This document shows, piece by piece, positions 21,231 to 30,000 of a DNA stretch of 30,000 nucleotides. Within the stretch, counting starts at the first letter, position 1, and every line of letters starts with the position of its first letter. A model generated the notes under the pieces. It searched no databases, was not told the DNA's origin, and saw nothing but the letters and a program-made list of their open reading frames with translations. Position numbers and translations under genes: made by a program. Source of the DNA: Bigelowiella natans CCMP2755 (Eukaryota; Cercozoa; Chlorarachniophyceae); assembly GCA_000320545.1 (NCBI GenBank), contig ADNK01000013.1, positions 1 to 30,000 of the forward strand, in the 5' to 3' direction.

Positions 21231-21361
21231 AATAACTAAAAAAATATAGGGTAAGTCTATAGACTCTTGTGTGCATGTGTGTGTGGACAAAATGAACGAG
21301 ATTGAGATGGCCACGCACACCAGGTTACAACCGGGAAGGGAGAAAGATACGTCACGCATAG
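17755..21361 (+). CDS. Aldo-keto reductase, 14 exons, about 323 aa
   Basis: NAD(P)H-dependent reduction of an aldehyde or ketone; the substrate is unknown. Exons are 17755-17900, 18077-18173, 18480-18608, 18745-18801, 18942-18962, 19160-19216, 19480-19524, 19957-20007, 20152-20199, 20368-20403, 20498-20582, 20711-20781, 20925-20992 and a tentative last exon 21301-21361. The product reads LANGLQYPLLGLGCA, GYRLLDTAQAFRWGYTEDEVG (Asp and nearby Tyr), KIWIQTKLDP (Lys), DYIDSMIIHFP (His), IIKAIGVSNFDLPLL, SIKPMILQNWMDPFHQ, LIYQAYSQFGTQW, RWAIEDGVGVIPASTK and LSEEDMAEI, the whole barrel in order and of normal length. The Tyr is shifted relative to the classic DTAxxYxNE motif, as in the QNWMDPFHQ-type subfamily I recall. 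The N-terminus MLLLLPIRLPEIARK may be a targeting peptide. Several introns carry microsatellites. The last exon is weakly supported. Confidence 0.87.
18213..18247. repeat. (AGT)n-(CGT)n microsatellite in AKR intron 2
   Basis: AGT units pass into CGT units inside intron 18174-18479. Confidence 0.9.
18885..19072. repeat. (CT)n, poly-C, (CA)n and (GA)n cluster flanking a 21-nt AKR exon
   Basis: CT (about 18885-18908) and C runs (about 18909-18920) precede the seven-codon exon 18942-18962. CA (about 18975-19007) and GA (about 19038-19071) runs follow it, all intronic. Confidence 0.95.
21200..21226. repeat. (CT)n microsatellite near the AKR 3' end
   Basis: A pure CT run lies between the penultimate AKR exon and the tentative last exon, and could serve as a pyrimidine tract. 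Confidence 0.95.
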
Positions 21362-21419
21362 AGCTTGCGATCAGGTAATTCAACTTGATTACTTACACAC
21401 AAGCTTCCCAACCAAACAC

Positions 21420-21510
21420 GCGTGTACTTAATGTACGTGTAATACTTTCCTATCAGCTTCATGTGCATGCAATACTTTCCAATGAGTTTCATGTGCATTA
21501 CTTTACCAAA
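21420..21510. repeat. Imperfect tandem repeat, unit about 30 bp
   Basis: Two or three adjacent copies share ATACTTTCC, AT, AG and TTCATGTGCAT in the same order. They lie just downstream of the AKR gene. Confidence 0.6.
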
Positions 21511-21571
21511 AGTACAGCGTAATCTGAAGATCTCTGAAACACATAGAAATAAAAGTGGAGACAAGGCATTG

Positions 21572-21871
21572 CTATTTTGGGTTGGACCGGAAGAAATCGT
21601 GCCGCAAGGGGTAGAATAGCCGCACCAAATTGAATTCAAGGAGTATATCAGGCCAACATTTTCCCATCATAATTCTAGGAGCTGGATGCCTCATCGGTTC
21701 AACACATTCACACGTACGCCGGCCACGTCTTCGAGGCAAAGTTAGTCTGATATGATGAGCCCTTTCGGAAGATGCATGCTCCTGCACATGAGCCTTCATC
21801 ATACCTTTGGCCTCTAATTGTATTTTGTATTTTGTTCCATTCAGATTTGTAGGCAGTAGCCGAACAGTCAT
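21572..21871 (-). CDS. Possible small ORF of unknown function
   Basis: The frame opens MTVRLLPTNLNGTKYKIQLE, which resembles a ubiquitin-like beta hairpin or a random frame, and closes with WPDILLEFNLVRLFYPLRHD. A GTATGA donor lies right after the first block, so it may be the first exon of a spliced gene. No continuation could be proved. Low confidence. Confidence 0.2.
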   Translation of the reverse strand: MTVRLLPTNLNGTKYKIQLEAKGMMKAHVQEHASSERAHHIRLTLPRRRGRRTCECVEPMRHPAPRIMMGKCWPDILLEFNLVRLFYPLRHDFFRSNPK

Positions 21872-21879
21872 GAGATTTC

Positions 21880-23100
21880 GCGTCTCTCCGGAGCCACAGC
21901 ATCAAGAGTTTTTGATTGATGAAGTCACGATGGAGGAATCCAGGAAGGATGAACTGTGATGATCGACGATTGCTGGTGGTACATGAAATTGACGAGAAAG
22001 TAGAGATTATGATGAAAAGACATGTGGTGAACATCGACAACTCTGGAAGTGATTCAAGTTGCGTTTGCAATGCCGGATGGATATGTGTAGCATTGGCATA
22101 TCTGCACAGTATCAAAGTGCACAGTGCATTTGGAATGTTCTTTGTGGCGAATAGCGAATTCGTCAGCAATTAGACTAGTAGACGAAGCCATGTTCATTTC
22201 AGACGCATCTTTGATTTGTCCAGTTGCGCACATTCGTGAATGTGTGTGGTGTGCACCACACATGTCACTGCTAGACTGGCTGCCATGTCAGGGACTGATC
22301 AGACTGATGCACGTCTAGACGTGCTCGTTCTAGCGTTGTTGTGAATCATTGGCAAATTCCAAGCCACACATCGATCAGCGATTGCATTGGCACCGATTTG
22401 TGCGAGCCAGCGAGCTAGCACACGTCCACATCTAGACACGTGACATCCATCCACAGTTTCAAAACGATGCAAAACATGCCAGCGTTGCGTTGCACCTGCG
22501 CAGGCCTTCCACTTCGGAAGCAAGGATGATGGACACAGTGACACAATGTGCGTGTGATGCACAGTGATGCAACAAGGATTTCTTTCCGTGTTTCATTAGC
22601 TGGCATTCATGAGTAGCTAGGCATTGGAAAACTGCTTTCAATGCTGTGGCTGGCGGGCAACACAGTGGGATTGTTCCAGATTTTGACATTTTTGCAGGGA
22701 CACGGGCTCGCCATTCCCCAAACAGCATCGTTTTGCCAGCGCAATGCTTCTGGCCTTGTTTGCCTTCGTGCTTCCTCCTCAAGATGCAAAATTCAAGATT
22801 CGTGTTCGTTTTGGCATTCCAACAATGTGAGGCGTGCACAAGCGTGCTGCAGCTGACAATTTGGGCACGCCTCAAGAAAGAAAGAAAGAAAGAAAGTGAT
22901 TTCGTTGGAGCGGTTGAATCATGGGCAGAGCTTCCTTAAGAACTTCGAAACCAGGATGGCTAACTGCAAATTGTGCTTGTCGCAGGAAGAAAATCGCAAT
23001 TTTTTTACATATTAACCGTTTTTCTCGGTATTACCGGTAAAGCCGGGAATGGGAATTTGAATTCAAACAGGCCCCCCTCCAGACTACCAAAATAAACCGA
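21880..23100. other. Non-coding stretch with a palindrome-rich island and a (GAAA)n run
   Basis: About 22050-22860 has the same TGCA, CATG, CTAG and GCCAGC texture as 15.1-16.1 kb and shares a 14-bp word with it. A GAAA run lies at about 22873-22896. No exon structure was found. Confidence 0.5.
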
Positions 23101-24320
23101 ATGATTAGTCTGAGAAGGGGTGAAGGATAGATGCTCACGGCTGAGATAGCATCGATCATCCTGATGTTGGGGGCCTATTCTGGAAATGGGCAGGAGCACG
23201 AATTTGGAGCAGTGGTACATGTTTTGTAGTTCTAGTAAATTGGTTCCGTGATTGGGCTAATGTTTTTCCTTGCTCTCCAGCCCCCGGCCCCGCTGATTTG
23301 GAAAACTGATAAGCTTCCCATAAAACACGTGAAGAAAATTCCTTACGAAGGTAGAGCTTTGGTATAATGATATGTTGCAGTTTTATTCTGGTTTGAGTTG
23401 CATATTGAGACGTTCTTAAATTGCCAGGGCTTCCTGAGCAATCGGCGCTTGCTAGAAAAATCCTCATGGTTAGAGGCAGAATTGGAGGATTCCATGATGG
23501 ACTATTGTAATTCTTATACGCATTATATCAGCAAGATTAGAAAGAAATTTCACTTTTTGTGTGTGCGTCGTGCACAGGTACCCATTCGGGCGAGTAAATT
23601 TTAGTCCTTTCAGCACGGTCCCAGGTTATCGTCAGCATGAGTGTTGCAACAAAAGACTCATTAAACAGAATTGAGAAAATTTCGTCTTTATACGCAGGAT
23701 CTCGACTTGCGATTCATGACGAGCCTTATGCCAATAAGCTCACAGGAGTTACAAGAAAGAGAGCGACAAGGAAACCCATAATTGAAAACGGTCCGTGGTC
23801 ACACAATGTGCTACTAAGTTTTTAACTTTTATGCCTCACATAAAACGATACATACTTAGGAGTCAATGGTCAAAATTTGACGGCACCAACGCAAGCTGGC
23901 CTCCCACCCAATTTCATGCCTCCTACCTATTTCCCACGTAAGACTCATTCGATAACAGCTCAATTTTCCCCACACGAAGACTATTTTATACCCCCCATTG
24001 TGACAGGGAAGCTTGAAATATAATGATTTCTGTCTATAATCGAAGTTGGGGAGAGAATGATATTCAGATACCTTATTATGTGATCAGTTCCAAAAGAACT
24101 TGCGGCAAATATAAGCGACAAACCTCATACCCCCGAGCCAAAAGAGCTCACGAAGGAAGAAGAAAAAGACCTTGCAACGTATGCTAATCTTACCGGTAAG
24201 GCTCGATCAGCGAGGGAAGCACTGAGTACTCCTCAGGATAACGACGTATATTCAGGGATAATTTATCCCGAATACGTTAACATCACAGCCCCGCCCACCT
24301 CAGGCGGTATGTTCGGCTGA
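23100..24320 (+). CDS. Unrecognised multi-exon gene; 3' half well supported, start not resolved
   Basis: Well-joined exons are 23625-23790, 23860-23937, 24088-24195 and 24256-24320, ending in TGA. They encode VIVSMSVATKDSLNRIEKIS, LAIHDEPYANKLTGVTRKRA, a Pro/Asn-rich part (GLPPNFMPPTYFP), an acidic helix (PEPKELTKEEEKDLATYANL) and the end TGIIYPEYVNI..SGGMFG. Upstream, an exon ending at 23234 (GGLFWKWAGARIW, SSGTCFVVL; hydrophobic) and exon 23281-23350 (PPAPLIWKTDKLPIKHVKK) fit in phase. Between 23428 and 23593 two readings compete: one keeps phase but needs a 16-nt exon and a 31-nt intron, and the other is a single 50-codon exon that breaks phase with 23281-23350. No family was recognised. 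A short, basic-then-acidic protein with one possible membrane segment is all that can be said. Confidence 0.55.
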
Positions 24321-25161
24321 TGAACTTGCGTTAAAACATGTACCAAATTGTGTCTCTGTAACAAATTTAGAGGATATCGTCAATCGCGTTAGGAAGAAGC
24401 ACGTGCTGTCGTGTTAATATAATCAATCCATGTGTATTTGCTTACATTTAATGGTCTTTCGACCGAGCTGGATCACGAATCGGGATCTTCATTCATCAAT
24501 CATGTCGTCAGCGTGTGTATGCCAATCATTTTCAACCCCGGAGCGCGATCATCATGATATGACATGTCATGAGAACTCTAGAACTGTCTAGCTCTCTGCG
24601 TAAGAGACAAAGAGGAAGCCACATGCGTGCGTGCCCTCAGTGACATGAAGTAGACCACTTTGGAATAAATTAAGGTGCAAACATTCAGACGCGTTAACAT
24701 AGCACGCTTGCCTCCGCCTGGCCTGCAGCAGGCACATGCGTCGCGAACTGAGCCTAGTACAGCATGTAACACTACTAGAACAAGGTAGCTACTGTGGGCT
24801 GAGTTGTAACTGTTGCAGTGCTAGCATCGACGTGATGTAGCAGCAGTCAATCAATGAGTTGTACTTGTTATCAATCGCCAAGCACACTGCATATCGCCTA
24901 CTATTGCGCTTCTGTGTTCAACTATCCCCAGCCTCGCCGCATGAAAGCGCTTTCATGCATGCACTATAAATGTGCGTGGAACAATGCAATATCGACACGT
25001 TATGCATATGAGTTCGCGTTAAAGATAACAATCTCTGCTATGTTACCGTATAGATGCTAGCATGGTATCTTGTAGTATCCCGAGTAGATGATCGCGGATG
25101 AAAATGTGATAAACGTTGGCTATAGCACCTTTTTGGCAATGTAGGAATTCAGCATGGCATG
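24321..25161. other. Tail-to-tail spacer, palindrome-rich, no gene seen
   Basis: This lies between the TGA at 24320 (+) and the TAG at 25162 (-). From about 24540 it is dense in CATGATATGACATGTCATG-type palindromes, CTAG and GCATGC. No exon was found. Confidence 0.6.
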
Positions 25162-27070
25162 CTATAGCCCAGCAGCACATGCACAACCATCACTATCCCT
25201 CTCATATATATATGCAATGGTCGAATTGTCCATGGAAAAGGACGACGATGTTCCCGATGATACATATTCTTCTTGTTCTTGATCGTTGAAGCAATAAGGA
25301 ACCGGATCACTATCAATGGCGACTCCTGTGCCGCTCTTTACTCCTTCGCACACAAAGTATTGGCTTAAGCCACCTCGCTTTTCGAACCACTTGGACATGG
25401 TACCCGAGTACTTCGGGTCAACGACTTTCACACCCTCAAATCGAATATTCTCGATGGAGCTGAGTGCAAAAAAGAGTCAACTCAAAGGTCACGTCACAAC
25501 AGCATTAAAAAAATATAAATTCTCCCATCATCAATTACTCTTTCGAGCCTTTGATCATGCCAGCGGGGTAGGAAGGACGAACGATGGTGATATTCTTCAA
25601 CAAGATATCTCTGTAGTATTGACGATCGACAACGCCGCATCCACAGAAGTCGAGAAGCTTGTTTTCGTACTGAGGCCAGCATAAGCTGCAGGGATGTCCC
25701 TGCCAGAACTGAACGGAGTCAGATTGCTGTGCCGGTCCAATCCAAATGGGCCATCTGTGTGACAAATTGGAGGAAGAACAAGAAGAGGAAAGATACTGAG
25801 TCTTCACAAAAGTGAGAATGATTAAAGGTGATATCGTCCCAACTCTCAACTGGTTGATATAATAGAGTCATTTTTCTTCCAAGGGAGAACTCGGGGCGAA
25901 ATTTGTTGATTACTGTTCTGGCTCCTCCATGTAGATATTCTCGTAAGTGATATTCTCAATTAATCCGATGAGGTCGGGGCTAGACTTCGGACGGAATTTC
26001 ATGTAGATACCCTACAAATGTGGTTGTTTAAAATGAACGTTTTGTTGCTGGTTTTAGTACCAGAGACGCTCATCAGCTACCTTCACAGTGCGGTGCATGT
26101 TGATATCGCGGAATGTGATATTCCGTACATGCGCGTTGCATATGGACCCGATCGAAATCCCGAGGCCACTGGCATTGATCCTCTCAAAAACCATGTTTTC
26201 CGTCGTCCAGTGCTTCCCGTCATCTTTCACAGCAATGCAATCGTCTGTGATAGGATCAGTATTAGCAATGGAGTCGAGGATGTTCAGAATCGCCGAGCGT
26301 CCAAAACTAGGACAATATTTAAAACCTTGGTTCCAAATGTTGCAATCATGGATGTAAACATCTTTGCCAGCGACGTCGAAACCGTCCGTGTTGAATGCTG
26401 TGATATCCCCCTTCTTTGGGAATGGAAACAGCTTGTGGTTATCGTCATCGTTTATGCGAGCACTGATATCAGTGTAGCGCACCTATTTGATAGAAGATAT
26501 AAGGATTTGTACGATCTTTCCGTTATTACTATCGTAAGTAAGCGATTTTACCTCAAGAGAACTGATATTATGGGCCCAGAACGTCCAGTAGGCCGAATCC
26601 TTCAAGATAAGATTTTCTACAAGAATATTTGTAGAGTTGTAAATCTCAAAAAGCCTGGGCCTGTTCTCCCCGTACTCAGCATATCGGATCAATCCCCACC
26701 AAGCTTTTCCCTGACCGTCGAGTAGACCTTTTCCGCTCGATGTGAAAGTGATGTTCCTGCATTTCTCGAAGTAAAGGGCTGGAACACGTTTATCCCCATT
26801 TTTTGGCCATCTTCCGGTGTCATCAGAAAATTTTAGAGTTCCATTAAAACGAATAACAACATCGTTGAGTCCAACCCCAGATACTCCGCCCGCTAAGCAG
26901 TAAGTTTCGTTAGGGAAGCTTAACTCGTCTCCGGGCCCCAGCTTATTCAGCATTGCATTAAAAGTGTTCGTATTTTCCTCAACAACGTCATGCGAGCAGT
27001 CATTTGGCTTTCCAACGAAGGTCAAAGCCTGAGAGGTGAGGGCTAGAAGCGATAACGCAGGAAACCTCAT
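25162..27070 (-). CDS. Secreted GH28-family polygalacturonase-like enzyme, 5 exons, 510 aa
   Basis: Predicted pectin-type glycosidase with a right-handed beta-helix. Exons are 27070-26552, 26482-26081, 26011-25914, 25754-25539 and 25459-25162, all in phase. The ATG at 27070 starts a signal peptide (MRFPALSLLALTSQA), followed by LTFVGKPNDC. Helix repeats are typical: RNITFTSSGKGLLDGQGKAW, NILVENLILKDSAYWTFWAH. Active-site blocks are NTDGFDV (residues 204-210) and TDDC (Asp 253 and 254), which retain the three Asp. The usual GHG block reads GLG (Leu 280), and the usual RIK block reads IYMKF (Tyr 310, Lys 312). Spacing between NTDG and DD is longer than in fungal endo-enzymes because of an insert. 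The C-terminal third is Cys-rich (CSLCW, CGCG), and the end is Ser/Glu/Asp-rich. Many Asn-x-Ser/Thr sites suggest glycosylation. It may be a divergent GH28 clade with altered specificity rather than a classic polygalacturonase. Confidence 0.85.
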
Positions 27071-27254
27071 GCGTGTTGACAACCGAAGCAAAGAGGAAAG
27101 GGGAGCGGCAGAAACAAGAGGAGCGGCGGAAACACGAAGGGGGGTTCAGATGTGTTGGAGGAGGAAGAAGAATCCCGGGACCTCCCGCTACAACCGGATG
27201 TAATATCGATTGACAAAAATCCACACTACTTTTACTTTGCGACAATCTAATATT
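27071..27254. promoter_or_regulatory. Divergent region between GH28 and the CxxC/RS-tail gene
   Basis: A 184-bp head-to-head gap between ATG 27070 (-) and the proposed ATG 27255 (+). It is purine-rich (GGAG, GAAG runs) near the GH28 start. No clear TATA box. Confidence 0.4.
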
Positions 27255-28701
27255 ATGTCGCAGATTATGCTCGGGGTGGAGGTGAGACAGGAGAGTCACT
27301 GGGAAATATTCTTCTACGACAAGCCGTTCCAAGCTTTTTACGGATACGAATACCAGTATACAGCTGGACCTCATCCAGTGTGAGCATTGTTCTCGTATCT
27401 GGATGTCGTGGCGAGAGAGGAAGGCGCAATGGGAGGACCAAGAACTCAAGCGGCGGAGAGACATGTACTTCGAGGTGTGTGGCCAAGGAATCCTAGATGG
27501 TGAGACATTTCAAAAATTATTCCTCACTTTTTAAAAAACGATAAAAGATTATGCGTATCAGAATGGCATGTGTCGACTGATGAGGATGTTGCCGAAGAGT
27601 ACTTTGCAGAAGAGCCCCCTCCGGTCTGTGTCACTAATGATTATTGTATGCATTTAATTTTTGACAATATTTGAGAAAATGGACATTCCACAGCCGACTG
27701 AGCACCCCCGAGATGTATGGCGACGAGAGCGCATGGATCTGGAACATTTTCTGGGATATAAAGCCCAAACACACGTATACTGGTGTGAGACGGAAGTTGA
27801 AGGCCGTATATGTATATTATATAAGCTTCGGACTCTCAAGATCTTAAATTCTAAGGATGAATTCCTATTTGGAACGATTATGGAGAAAACTCATCCCAAT
27901 TTCGCAAATTGGAGGGACTTCTGTGGTTGTCCTGAATGCAGCGCGAGGAAATCAGCAGCAATAATGAATTGTAGAGATACTTTGTTGAATACGGAGCATT
28001 TAATATCTTACATTATGTTTCCGGCCGAACGAGAAAAACAGTTTGTGCAGTACATTTCCTTTGGCGAGAATTCATTCAACGGAGAGGTAAACCTCGCCGA
28101 GGAAGGTAAAATAGTGAGGGGCAGGGATACTGAGCTGAGCCAAGGGCACAAAGTATTTGAAATCCATAAAGTGCTCGTAAAATTTCTTTCAGAGGTTGGG
28201 CTTTCCCTCGCATCTCCTCGGGAAATCTCTCTGCTGAATTATCTAGGTGGTTTTCCAGCTAGCAATGACTACAAGTCAGTTATGGCAGAACTGGTCCGTC
28301 GCGAAAAACAAGAGGGCGAAATTGTTAAGGGACAAGCATTCGATGGGAAGTCACATGTGAAGAAAAATGATGGAGCTCTTCTACGCAAAGATGATTCCAC
28401 CATGAGAGCTCTGTCGATAACGCTATCCCCTTGGATACAAGCAAGTTTGAAGCATCGATCTTCCATTGACATTGTAATGCAACGAATGGCGAAGTATCTA
28501 AAAGTAACGAAGATCGTTGCGTCTCTCAGACGCATTGTGGTTGAGTATTACGCAGATTTTGGAACTCTTGCTTTACTAAAAGAAGCAAATCACCGTCGAA
28601 AAGGATCCAAGAGTAGATCGCGATCGCGATCGAAGGGGAAGAGAGGTTCTCGCAAACCGAATCATAGCAAGAGGAATGCATTCGGAGATGAAAATGAATG
28701 A
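27255..28701 (+). CDS. CxxC zinc-binding-like protein with RS-type basic tail; apparent frameshift near 27375
   Basis: Exons are 27255-27476, 27548-27623 and 27676-28701, with introns of 71 and 52 nt; the last two joins are in phase. The first exon opens MSQIMLGVEVRQESHWEIFF and YDKPFQAFYGYEYQYTAGPH. It then hits TGA, but the next frame continues at once with QCEHCSRIWMSWRERKAQWE. One extra or missing base near 27375-27382, real or an assembly error, would explain this. The second exon is acidic (STDEDVAEEYFAEEPPP). The long third exon holds FCGCPECSARKS (a second Cys cluster) and HKVFEIHKVLVKFLSEVGLS. It ends in GSKSRSRSRSKGKRGSRK, an RS-like tail typical of RNA- or chromatin-associated proteins. 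The family is not recognised; the N-terminal CxxC is loosely reminiscent of CW-type zinc fingers but lacks their Trp spacing. Confidence 0.65.
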
Positions 28702-30000
28702 AAGATGCGAAAGTAGAAATCGCAGAAAATGATGCTGTTTCAAAGTTTCATGTGTGCATCATGGTCTCAGCTTGTCAAATCCGCCTGCAGCTACGCTCTA
28801 GCGCTTGCTATTCATGCTTGCATCCACATATAGCTGCATGTGCAAGGTGAGCGCATGATGTGTCTCACACCAAGTGCTCAACGTCACGTGTAGCAGATCA
28901 TCGAGCAACATGCATGCATTACATGTTTCCGATCTCTAGATCTGCCACCATGCGGTGCAATGGTCGATGCGCTCCAGTGTTGTTGACGACGCTCTCAAGT
29001 GCTCGCAATGCCGTGCCGCAGCCGTTGGCAACTGAACTGCCGCTTGAGTGCACCCGACCAACCGGCATGTTGACATGACTGTGCCGGTGATCCCGGGGTG
29101 CAGCACAAACACAACATGCGCACGCGCTTTTGCACACGTGCCTGCCTCGCAATTGTATGAAAAGTCATCAAACGCTCAACACGACTGTGGTTGCTTGCTC
29201 ACTCACAACCCGCATGCACCCATGCAAGCCACACTAGCACACCTTCAAACATCCAGCTACCAGCAAATCTGTCCGCGAGCAGTCGTGCAACTAGCTAGCG
29301 TGGACATGCTAGCAATGCGCCTCGATGCACCGCATGCACACGTGCATGCATGGATGTCACGTTGAGCAATGTTGCGCATGTCCAGAATGTCCAGATCTGG
29401 AGATGTGCGCAGCAACACGTCGCGCGCATGCAATGCCTAGCTGGATGTGTTGCACAACAAGGTGTGTTTGTGCACTCACGCACAGTTGAACAACTTCAGA
29501 GGACAAACTGAACGTGCACGCTGTCGTGACAGGTCGACGCTTTTCAAGAGCTTGGCATTTTTGACATGGAAGCCCGACAGCTGTGCGGAGGCGCATGCGG
29601 CGTTTTCTAGTTTTGCCATGCGATGTGCAAACCTAGTGATGCATGACAAACGTAATGATTGACGCATTTCGAATAGGCGACACCTGGAGGGAAGTGAAGA
29701 GTCGGCGCGCGCGTCACTGTTTGCTCCAAAACCACGTCCAAGGTCCAGCGTGGCTTGACAAGCCAGCAACAAATGCTGCAAAGTCGTGTCTTGACAAGCA
29801 TTGCACAAGAGGCACGCATTCTAAAGCGAAAAATTTGGCCTCCAATTGTTGGCCCCAGCACAGCTCGATCAAGAATCGAGAGGCAAAAGAGAGGAGGAGG
29901 AGGAGGAGGAGGAGGAGGAGGAGGAGCGCCGACACATTAGTGCCGGTATTTAAAGGGTAATAACGGGTAACAACGGGAATCACACCCCCTTCCGATGGAC
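28702..30000. other. Non-coding, palindrome-rich region to the window edge
   Basis: About 28730-29650 is the longest TGCA/GCATGC-rich island of the window. All six frames give short Cys/His/Ala-rich frames with no splice-consistent exons. A GGCTTGACAAGCC palindrome at about 29752 and a second CTTGACAAGC copy 38 bp later follow. A (GGA)n run is listed separately. Confidence 0.55.
29891..29926. repeat. (GGA)n microsatellite
   Basis: A perfect GGA run lies close to the window edge in apparently non-coding DNA. Confidence 0.95.

Noticed and set aside
26018-26725. Long plus-strand frame of 235 codons
   Set aside because: It is the shadow of GH28 exons 1-2, whose minus-strand reading has catalytic motifs and clean splice sites.
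27000-27464. Minus-strand frame of 154 codons overlapping the GH28 5' end and the CxxC gene
   Set aside because: It starts without context, crosses the GH28 start region in another frame, and is Ser/Pro/Cys-rich without motifs.

Overview
This looks like nuclear DNA of an intron-rich eukaryotic microbe, most likely a photosynthetic protist or microalga. The evidence is GT-AG introns in almost every gene (mostly about 40-130 nt, longer where microsatellites sit), exons that join in frame across many splice sites, no bacterial-style operons, dense simple repeats, a CCT-motif protein and a TOM1/THH1-like membrane protein. The lineage cannot be fixed from the sequence alone. Almost no gene is a single open frame, so the gene models below were built by hand from splice sites and reading phase.

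Layout. 1-5248 (+): a deubiquitinase-type OTU domain followed in phase by a Nudix hydrolase domain with an acidic tail. Every intron I read between these exons carries a simple repeat or low-complexity run. 6042-7229 (-): a CCT-motif regulator. 7844-9079 (+): a membrane-anchored coiled-coil protein of unknown function. 9702 to about 12326 (-): a TOM1/THH1-like multi-pass membrane protein. 12510-15069 (+): a chromatin-type protein with two Tudor-like folds, a SUMO-interacting motif and a very basic tail. 16601-17679 (-): a small unrecognised gene that starts 75 bp from, and diverges from, an aldo-keto reductase at 17755-21361 (+). 23100-24320 (+): an unrecognised multi-exon gene. 25162-27070 (-): a secreted GH28 pectinase-like enzyme. 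27255-28701 (+): a protein with a CxxC zinc-binding-like motif and an RS-type tail, apparently frameshifted near 27375.

Genes alternate strand almost perfectly. Head-to-head gaps are short (75-614 bp) and look like shared promoters. Tail-to-tail gaps are 0.6-1.5 kb and have an odd texture, packed with TGCA, CATG, GCATGC and CTAG palindromes. Similar DNA fills 22.0-22.9 kb and 28.7-29.7 kb.

No pathway links all the genes. Three (CCT, Tudor, RS-tail) are probably nuclear regulators. OTU-Nudix would join ubiquitin removal to nucleotide or polyphosphate hydrolysis in one chain. GH28 suggests handling of pectin-like polysaccharide. No tRNA, rRNA, transposon or CRISPR array was seen.
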